A stretch of DNA of 64,000 bases from the NCBI RefSeq assembly GCF_035818635.1, contig NZ_JAYLLH010000016.1:35903-99902 (forward strand), given 5' to 3'. Made by a program: the position numbers and the translations under genes. Each line of letters begins with the position of its first letter. Position 1 is the first letter of the stretch. This document shows, piece by piece, positions 58,139-64,000 of this stretch. Below the pieces are notes generated by a model. That model searched no databases. It had not been told where the DNA came from and saw nothing but the letters and a program-made list of their open reading frames with translations. The stretch comes from Mesobacterium_A hydrothermale (GTDB lineage Bacteria; Pseudomonadota; Alphaproteobacteria; Rhodobacterales; Rhodobacteraceae).

Positions 58139-58948
58139 GGCAACCCCGGCCACCACGATCAACGCCAGACCGGCCCAGGTCAGCGCATCGGGAAGGTCCC
58201 CGAACACCAGCCAGCCCAGGCCTGTCGCGGCAAGTAACTGAAAATATACCATCGGTGCCAGAACGGTGGCCGATGCGCGGCTGTAGGCGACGACCAGCAG
58301 CAGGTTGCCCAGCATCGATGCCAGGCCAGACGCCACGAACGCCAGCGCCATGCCCCAGGTCAACGCGGGTGGGGCATATCCCAGCGCCAGCGGCGCAAGC
58401 GCGACGGTGCCGGCTATCAGTTGCGTGGTCAGCAGCGACCGGGGTCGCCCCAGCCCCGACAGCGCCCGCGATGCAGTCAGATAGATACCATAGAAGAAAC
58501 CTGCCAGCACCGCGAACCCCATGCCCGGAGCCATGTTCAGGCCAGGCCGGACCACTAGAAGGACGCCGGCAAAACCCAAGGCTACCAGAATCGATCGCAG
58601 CACAGTCACTGGTTCTTTCAGCAAGATCGCCGATAGGACAAAGCTGATGATCGGGCCGATGAAAAGCGCGGCAAAGACGTTGGCCAGCGGTGCGGTCGAC
58701 AGTGCCGTCAGGATCGACAGAATGCCACCGGCCAGCGCCAGTCCGCGCCCCCAGACCCGCCAATCGCGCAACAGCCGCCAGGTTTCGCGCGGGGCGATCG
58801 GAACCGTTACTGCCGCGCCCACGGCAAAGCGGGCCCAGGCGACGAAAACCGGTGCCACACCAAATTCCGCGGTCAACAGCTTGCCCGCCGCATCCCCCGC
58901 CGGGATAAACGCCATGGCAACGAACATGATGATAAGAGCCAACCCCAT
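58100..58948 (-). CDS. EamA/DMT-family transporter
   Basis: A 282-residue drug/metabolite transporter with about ten hydrophobic helices and two EamA repeats (FAALFIGPIISFVLSAILLKEP in the first half). It probably exports a metabolite; the substrate is not known. The ATG at 58948 lies in the gap before dacB. Its tail overlaps nadD on the opposite strand. Confidence 0.85.
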   Translation of the reverse strand: MGLALIIMFVAMAFIPAGDAAGKLLTAEFGVAPVFVAWARFAVGAAVTVPIAPRETWRLLRDWRVWGRGLALAGGILSILTALSTAPLANVFAALFIGPIISFVLSAILLKEPVTVLRSILVALGFAGVLLVVRPGLNMAPGMGFAVLAGFFYGIYLTASRALSGLGRPRSLLTTQLIAGTVALAPLALGYAPPALTWGMALAFVASGLASMLGNLLLVVAYSRASATVLAPMVYFQLLAATGLGWLVFGDLPDALTWAGLALIVVAGVASARLAQPRTDRG

Positions 58949-59033
58949 GCCCCGCGCCTAGCACGCGGCTCGCGTGTGGAAAAGCGGCAAACGGGCGCTT
59001 GTCTGGACACGTTCCCTGCGGTTACATCACCTC

Positions 59034-60524
59034 ATGACCTATCGCATTTCCCGCCGTTTTTTCCTGACCTCTGCCGCCAGTTTCGCGGCGCTGCCTGCCT
59101 GCGCGAATGCCCCTGACCGGTCGCTTCGGCCCGAAGCCCGGGGAGCGGGATTTCACAAGAAAGCTGTCAACGGGGCCGAGGCGCTGGTCGAAAAGGCAGA
59201 ACTTGGCGGCAAGGTGGCTTTCAGCGTGGTGGACGCGCAATCCGGGCTCGTCCTGGAACAGCGAGAGGCGCAGACCGGCCTGCCGCCCGCGTCTGTCGCC
59301 AAGGCGCTGACCGCGTGCTATGCCCTCACGGTGTTGGGGCCCGGGCATCATTTTGTCACCCGCCTGATCGCGACCGGAGGCGTCAGCGGTGGCGTTGTTC
59401 AAGGGGACCTTGTTCTGGCGGGCGGTGGCGATCCGACGCTGGACACCGACGCGCTGGCAGGTTTGGCCGCCAGGCTGAAGGCGGCAGGTGTCACCGGGGT
59501 CAAGGGCCGGTTCCTGGTGTGGGGCGGGGCACTGCCCTTTGTTCGTGGGATCGACCGGGAACAACCCGATCACGTCGGCTATAACCCCGCGGTGTCAGGG
59601 CTGAACCTGAACTACAACCGTGTGCATTTCGAATGGCGCAAGGCAGGCAGCGGCTGGAACGTGACACTGGACGCGCGGTCGGAAAAATATCGACCGGACG
59701 TGCGCATGGCGCGGATGGAAATCGTCAGCCGCAACGTGCCGATCTATACCTACAAGGACGCCGGTGGGCGCGATGACTGGACCGTTGCCAGTGGCGCACT
59801 GGGTAAGGGCGGGGCCCGGTGGCTGCCCGTGCGCAAGCCCGAACTTTACGCAGGCGAAGTGTTCCAGACCTTTGCCGGAGCGCAGGGACTCCGGTTGCCC
59901 GCGCCGAAACTGGCCCAATCCCTGCCCGACGGGGCAGAGCTTGCCCGTCACGAAAGCGAGCCGCTGCGCATCGTGCTGCGCGATATGCTGAAATATTCCA
60001 CCAATATCACTGCAGAAGCCGTTGGCATGACCGCAACGATCAAGCGCACGGGGCGGCCCGCCACCCTGCGCGCCTCGGCCAACGAGATGAATCGCTGGGC
60101 GAAAGAAACGCTGGGCATGCACGATGTCGCGTTGGTCGATCATTCCGGCCTTGGCGATGCGTCACGCATGACGGCGACCGACATGACAACGGCACTGATT
60201 TCGGCGCATCGCAGGATGGGGATCAAGGCGATCCTCAAGGATATCCCGATGCGTGACGCGAAGCGCAAGGTGATCAAGGATCACCCGGTCAAGGTGCATG
60301 CGAAGACCGGAACGCTGAATTTCGTTTCAGGTCTGGCGGGGTTCATCGACGCCACGGACGGGACAGAGATGGCTTTCGCGATTTTTTGCGCTGACATCCC
60401 GCGGCGCAACAAACTTACGCTGGCCGAACGTGAACGCCCTGACGGCGCTAAGGGCTGGAACACCCGCGCCAAGGTGTTGCAGCAGGATCTGATCGACCGC
60501 TGGTCGGTGCTGTACGGCAGCTGA
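59034..60524 (+). CDS. dacB: D-alanyl-D-alanine carboxypeptidase/endopeptidase (PBP4, S13 family)
   Basis: A 496-residue penicillin-binding protein of family S13. The three active-site motifs are SVAK (S87-K90 in LPPASVAKAL), STN (in KYSTNITAEAVG) and KTG (in VHAKTGTLNFVSG). The N-terminus SRRFFLTSAASFAAL has two arginines before the hydrophobic core, a Tat-type signal, so it may be exported folded. The start at 59034 (MTYRISRRFF) is used. It trims peptidoglycan peptides. Confidence 0.93.
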   Translation: MTYRISRRFFLTSAASFAALPACANAPDRSLRPEARGAGFHKKAVNGAEALVEKAELGGKVAFSVVDAQSGLVLEQREAQTGLPPASVAKALTACYALTVLGPGHHFVTRLIATGGVSGGVVQGDLVLAGGGDPTLDTDALAGLAARLKAAGVTGVKGRFLVWGGALPFVRGIDREQPDHVGYNPAVSGLNLNYNRVHFEWRKAGSGWNVTLDARSEKYRPDVRMARMEIVSRNVPIYTYKDAGGRDDWTVASGALGKGGARWLPVRKPELYAGEVFQTFAGAQGLRLPAPKLAQSLPDGAELARHESEPLRIVLRDMLKYSTNITAEAVGMTATIKRTGRPATLRASANEMNRWAKETLGMHDVALVDHSGLGDASRMTATDMTTALISAHRRMGIKAILKDIPMRDAKRKVIKDHPVKVHAKTGTLNFVSGLAGFIDATDGTEMAFAIFCADIPRRNKLTLAERERPDGAKGWNTRAKVLQQDLIDRWSVLYGS

Positions 60525-60612
60525 GCCTGCCGCCCTTGGTGAGGCGTTCAGCGACCTGGCATGCAAAGGCGACCCGCGTGGGCCGCCCCTGTTCCGCGGG
60601 TTTCGAACTGGA

Positions 60613-61041
60613 TCAGTTCTGGATCACCACGCGCATGTTTTCCAACCCGACCTGACGGGTCTTGGCGAACAGCACCGCGGCATGTTCAGGGTGCAGACGC
60701 ACGCAGCCCGCCGACGCTGGCGTGCCAAGGCGGCTGATCTGGTTGGTGCCGTGGATCGCATAGTTGCCGTTGAAGAAAATCGAATAGGGCATCGGCGCGT
60801 TGTTGTAACGGCTGGATTTGTGGTTCTTCGACAACCACTTGGCCGTCCACTGGCCGCGCGGGGTATACTTGCCGCGGCGTGCGGTGGAGACCGGCCACTG
60901 ATACGTCGCCATGCCGTTTTCGTACACCGTCATGGTCTGGGTGGAAATGTCCACCTTGGCCACCAAAGGAGCCGCGGCACCAAGAATGGGCAGCAGGCAC
61001 AACAGTGCGGCGCCAAGCAGGGTAAAGGTAAAGCGGTTCAT
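60613..61041 (-). CDS. L,D-transpeptidase (YkuD domain)
   Basis: A 142-residue exported L,D-transpeptidase with signal peptide MNRFTFTLLGAALLCLL. The YkuD catalytic motif is HGTN...SAGCVRL: H97 and C113. It may make 3-3 cross-links or fix proteins to the wall. It is short for the family, since the YkuD domain makes up almost the whole mature protein. It converges on dacB. The start at 61041 is used because it begins the signal peptide. Confidence 0.9.
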   Translation of the reverse strand: MNRFTFTLLGAALLCLLPILGAAAPLVAKVDISTQTMTVYENGMATYQWPVSTARRGKYTPRGQWTAKWLSKNHKSSRYNNAPMPYSIFFNGNYAIHGTNQISRLGTPASAGCVRLHPEHAAVLFAKTRQVGLENMRVVIQN

Positions 61042-61217
61042 CGAATGACCCTCCGAAAACACGTTTTGAAAAATCCGGCAGGTGTTGCCTGTCTTCCAGA
61101 TAAGCCAAAACGTTAACGGAGCGTCAGTCCGGGATTCCTGACCTCGTGCGTGGAATTGTTTCGCGGGCGGCAACAGTTCTGACGCCCGCGCGGGTTGTTT
61201 CCAAGTTGTGAACGGGC

Positions 61218-61643
61218 TCAGAGCGTCATATGTCGCGCCCGTGCACCGCGCTCGATGGCTGCGGCGTGCAGGCGGTCGATGTTCAACTCGTGCCGGACTT
61301 CTTCCAGCAGGCGCAGTTCAGCCTCGTTCAGGGTACCGTCGGCGGCGGCCACGTCGCAGGCCAGCGCGTATGCGGTTTCGAAAAGCTGCTCTGGCAGGTT
61401 GTCACGGATCAGGCCAAACAGGGCGTCAAGCCCGTCTTCCTGTTCGAAAAGATCGAAAATCACCTGGGCCACCACGTTCATTCGGTCTGCATCATAAGTG
61501 GCGAAAACCGGAAGGTGGTTCACAGCGGACTGGATCTTGACCAGTTCAGCGGTGCGGATATCCTCATCCGATGCCGAAACGGCAATCATCAGCCCGACCA
61601 GGCAATCTTGCGGGCTTAGAGGATGGGTGTTGGCGTCGCTCAT
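61218..61643 (-). CDS. TerB-like (tellurite-resistance domain) protein
   Basis: A 141-residue helical protein with a TerB-like domain: LVGLMIAVSASDEDIRTAEL near the start and YALACDVAAADGTLNEAELRLLEEV in the second half, each with the acidic turn typical of TerB metal sites. Despite the name, its link to tellurite is unproven. The start at 61643 (MSDANTHPLS) follows GGACGCCCAGAC. It is divergent from lysS. Confidence 0.83.
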   Translation of the reverse strand: MSDANTHPLSPQDCLVGLMIAVSASDEDIRTAELVKIQSAVNHLPVFATYDADRMNVVAQVIFDLFEQEDGLDALFGLIRDNLPEQLFETAYALACDVAAADGTLNEAELRLLEEVRHELNIDRLHAAAIERGARARHMTL

Positions 61644-61766
61644 GTCTGGGCGTCCTTTGTCTGCTTCGTTGCACCGCAGAATATTGACCCCGCGTCCGCC
61701 CCGCAATAGGAAGCGCCGACATGACCGACGGGCAAGGGGCCCGTGGGATCAATAGGAGTTTGCCCG

Positions 61767-63344
61767 ATGTCCGAGCTGCGCGATGCCGCCCTCGCTTCTA
61801 AAGCCTGGCCTTTCGAAGAAGCACGTCGTATCGCGAAACGCTATGAAAAAGCGCCGCCGGAAAAGGGCTATGTCCTGTTCGAAACCGGTTACGGCCCCTC
61901 GGGCTTGCCGCACATCGGAACCTTTGGCGAGGTTGCGCGCACAACGATGATCCGTCACGCGTTCCACGTGATTTCCGACATTCCGACCCGACTGATCTGT
62001 TTTTCCGACGATCTGGACGGGATGCGGAAGGTTCCGGAAAACGTGCCGAACCAGGAATTGCTGCATGCAAACATCCAGAAGCCGCTGACCAGCGTGCCGG
62101 ATCCGTTCGAAGAATACGAAAGCTTCGGCCATCACAATAACGCCATGTTGCGCCGTTTCCTCGATACTTTCGGGTTCGAGTACGAGTTCTATTCGGCGAC
62201 AGAGTTCTACAAGTCGGGTCAGTTCGACGAGGTGTTGCTGCGCGCCTGCGAACGCTATGACGACCTGATGAAGGTGATGCTGAAATCCCTGCGCGAAGAA
62301 CGCCAGCAGACCTATTCGATCTTCTTGCCGATCCATCCGGAAACCGACCGGGTCCTTTATGTCCCGATGAAAGAGGTGAACGCCACCGACGGCACCATCA
62401 CCTTTGACGACGAAGATGGCCGTGAATGGACCCTGCCGGTCACTGGCGGCAACGTGAAATTGCAGTGGAAGCCGGATTTCGGTGCCCGTTGGGCGGCTCT
62501 TGGTGTCGATTTCGAGATGTACGGCAAGGACCATTCCACCAATACGCCGATCTATGACCGGATCTGCGAGATCCTGGGTGCGCCTGCACCCGAACATTTT
62601 ACCTATGAACTGTTCCTCGACGATCAGGGCCAGAAGATTTCCAAATCCAAGGGCAATGGTCTGTCGATCGACGAATGGCTGACCTACGCCAGCACGGAAT
62701 CGCTGTCCTATTTCATGTTCCAGAAGCCCAAGACCGCCAAGCGGCTGTGGTGGGACGTGATCCCGAAGGCGGTGGACGAATATCATCAGCAGCTGAAGGC
62801 CTATCACACCCAAGACGTCAAGGCGCAGGTCAACAACCCGGTCTATCACATCCATTCTGGCGATGTGCCGGTGTCGACCATGGTGGTGCCCTTTGCCATG
62901 TTGCTGAACCTGGCTTCTGTCGCCTCGGCCCATGACAAGGAAACACTTTGGGGCTTCATCCGCCGATATGCGCCCGACGCGACGCCGGAAACCCACAAAG
63001 ATCTGGATGCGGCCGCCGGGTTCGCGGTCAAATACTACGAAGATTTCGTGGCGCCAGCCAAGACCTATCGACTGCCCACCGAGCTGGAGCGCGAGGCGCT
63101 GACCGACCTGCGTGACCAGTTGGCCGCTTATGAAGGCGAACGCACCGACGAGGCGCTGCAATCGGTGGTCTATGCCTGTGGCCGCGACCGTTTCGACCCG
63201 TTGCGCGACTGGTTCAAGGCAATCTACGAGGTGCTGCTGGGTGCCAGCCAGGGCCCGCGGTTCGGCGGGTTCATCGCATTGTACGGGGTCGAGGAAACCG
63301 TGGCGCTGATCGACAAGGCGCTGGCGGGCGATCTGGCGGGCTGA
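61767..63344 (+). CDS. lysS: Lysyl-tRNA synthetase, class I
   Basis: A 525-residue class I LysRS of the archaeal type, charging tRNA-Lys. The HIGH motif is SGLPHIGTFGE, and the KMSKS motif is GQKISKSKGNGLS. This unrelated form replaces the class II LysRS in most alphaproteobacteria. ATG 61767 (MSELRDAALASKAWPFEEA) follows AGGAG. A terminator lies 30 bases past the stop. Confidence 0.95.
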   Translation: MSELRDAALASKAWPFEEARRIAKRYEKAPPEKGYVLFETGYGPSGLPHIGTFGEVARTTMIRHAFHVISDIPTRLICFSDDLDGMRKVPENVPNQELLHANIQKPLTSVPDPFEEYESFGHHNNAMLRRFLDTFGFEYEFYSATEFYKSGQFDEVLLRACERYDDLMKVMLKSLREERQQTYSIFLPIHPETDRVLYVPMKEVNATDGTITFDDEDGREWTLPVTGGNVKLQWKPDFGARWAALGVDFEMYGKDHSTNTPIYDRICEILGAPAPEHFTYELFLDDQGQKISKSKGNGLSIDEWLTYASTESLSYFMFQKPKTAKRLWWDVIPKAVDEYHQQLKAYHTQDVKAQVNNPVYHIHSGDVPVSTMVVPFAMLLNLASVASAHDKETLWGFIRRYAPDATPETHKDLDAAAGFAVKYYEDFVAPAKTYRLPTELEREALTDLRDQLAAYEGERTDEALQSVVYACGRDRFDPLRDWFKAIYEVLLGASQGPRFGGFIALYGVEETVALIDKALAGDLAG

Positions 63345-63373
63345 CGCCGGTTCCCAATCATGACGCCAGGATG

Positions 63374-63408
63374 GGCGGGGCTGCGATTGCCCCGCCTTTC
63401 CTTATTTT
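63374..63408 (+). terminator. Terminator after lysS
   Basis: An 8-bp stem (GGCGGGGC at 63374-63381, GCCCCGCC at 63389-63396) with a 7-base loop is followed by TTTCCTTATTTT. It ends lysS transcription before the cytochrome gene. Confidence 0.88.
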
Positions 63409-63521
63409 ACCGTCCTTACCGGGGATTAACGCCACTCTGGGCCGCTTGATCCCTGTCATGGACTCAAGTGTTGCCTCGTGCCACGATAATAAACGGGGGA
63501 TGCAAAGCTTGGAGGATCGCC

Positions 63522-63920
63522 ATGCGGTTGGCACTTGCCCTGACACTGATCATCGCCTCGCCAGTTCTGGCGCAGGATATCGAAGATGGCGCGGCCTTGT
63601 ACCGCAAGCACTGCGCCACCTGCCATGGGATCGAAGCACGCGGCGACGGGCCGATGGCCGGGGTTCTGACGGTTCAGCCGGTGAACCTGCGGGAACTGGC
63701 TGCGCAGAATGGTGGCGAATTTCCCCTGTTCCGGGTGGTGAAGCGGATCGACGGGCGTGACCCGCTGGTCAGCCACGGGTCACCCATGCCGGTTTACGGT
63801 GACTTCTTCGAAGGCATGTTCGACGTGCCAATGAAAACTGCCAGTGGCCAGCCGATTCTGACGTCGCGCCCGGTGCGCGATCTGGTTGTTTACCTGCAAA
63901 GCCTGCAAGACGACGGCTGA
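63522..63920 (+). CDS. Small exported c-type cytochrome
   Basis: A 132-residue monoheme cytochrome c with signal peptide MRLALALTLIIASPVLA. The heme site is C31-AT-C34-H35 (KHCATCHG), and a likely axial methionine is in SHGSPMPVYGDF. It carries electrons in the periplasm; the redox partner is unknown. GGAGGA precedes the ATG. It is after the lysS terminator, so it has its own promoter in 63409-63510. Confidence 0.88.
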   Translation: MRLALALTLIIASPVLAQDIEDGAALYRKHCATCHGIEARGDGPMAGVLTVQPVNLRELAAQNGGEFPLFRVVKRIDGRDPLVSHGSPMPVYGDFFEGMFDVPMKTASGQPILTSRPVRDLVVYLQSLQDDG

Positions 63921-63930
63921 CCGGGTCTAG

Positions 63931-63943
63931 TGGATTGAATCCA
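63931..63943. repeat. Short palindrome near the window end
   Basis: TGGATTGAATCCA is a 13-base palindrome with a central G, 10 bases after the cytochrome gene stop. It could be the edge of a mobile or repeat element or a protein-binding site. There is too little flanking sequence to tell. Confidence 0.25.
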
Positions 63944-64000
63944 ACATTTGGAACCCTCGATTTCTTGCGGCGATGATGTCGTTGGGGTCTGCCCGCCAAA

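Noticed and set aside
58095..58964. Alternative frame for the EamA gene (289 residues)
   Set aside because: The other frame (58100-58948) gives clean membrane helices and EamA repeats; this one is Gly/Arg/Cys-rich.
61749..63161. 470-residue open frame antisense to lysS
   Set aside because: Shadow of the lysS codon pattern; composition is not protein-like.

Overview
The window is GC-rich, gene-dense chromosomal DNA from an alphaproteobacterium, most likely the family Rhodobacteraceae (Roseobacter group). The evidence is gene order and family content: a coxB-ctaB-ctaG-coxC-surf1-thrC-M16 peptidase block, a lysC-ptsP pair, a murA-DUF2948-hisD-UPF0262-phosphatase-infA-maf-RNase G-yacG backbone, Flp pilins with the G/AVTVDW cleavage region, and a class I lysyl-tRNA synthetase. 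The species is not determined. No prophage, insertion sequence or CRISPR array was seen.

Layout. 1-258: 3' end of rpmB and its terminator. 306-11653 (minus strand): a Tad/Flp tight-adherence pilus locus. Read in the direction of transcription it holds three near-identical flp pilin genes, cpaB, the secretin cpaC, an OmpA-type lipoprotein, tadZ, the ATPase tadA, tadB, tadC, two TPR lipoproteins and the prepilin peptidase tadV. 11981-17122: lytic transglycosylase, FAD-linked oxidase, metallo-beta-lactamase-fold protein, RimJ-like acetyltransferase and M16 peptidase. 17119-22778 (minus strand): thrC, surf1 and the cytochrome c oxidase subunit II/III and assembly genes, with a strong terminator between coxC and surf1. 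A perfect FNR-type box lies between coxB and the divergent tldD. 22979-26567 (plus strand): tldD, two paralogous unknown membrane proteins, dprA with a CtrA-like site. 26744-33269 (minus strand): CoA-transferase pair, topA, and an apt-lysE-mtnP group that fits adenine salvage. 33537-37272: SulP transporter, flavin reductase, acetyltransferase, EcsC protein. 37463-44498 (minus strand): ptsP, lysC, SDR, DUF1178, Nudix, waaA and tRNA-Thr(GGT).

44599-58138 is the cell-wall/histidine/translation backbone. A 1070-residue self-sufficient reductive dehalogenase gene (46597-49809) lies in it on the opposite strand. The protein joins a B12/two-[4Fe-4S] RdhA module to a flavin/NAD(P)H/[2Fe-2S] reductase in one soluble polypeptide, the architecture of the catabolic dehalogenases BhbA and NpRdhA. 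It is the most unusual gene in the window. 58100-63920: EamA exporter, PBP4-type dacB, L,D-transpeptidase, TerB-like protein, class I lysS and a small cytochrome c.

Five intergenic sites (near 12.8, 26.7, 31.2, 35.2 and 49.9 kb) carry one modular hairpin repeat family: G/C stems whose sequence varies but whose pairing is kept, ending in a C-rich box and usually TATTT. Four of the five start within 35 bases of a stop codon, in the same orientation as that gene.
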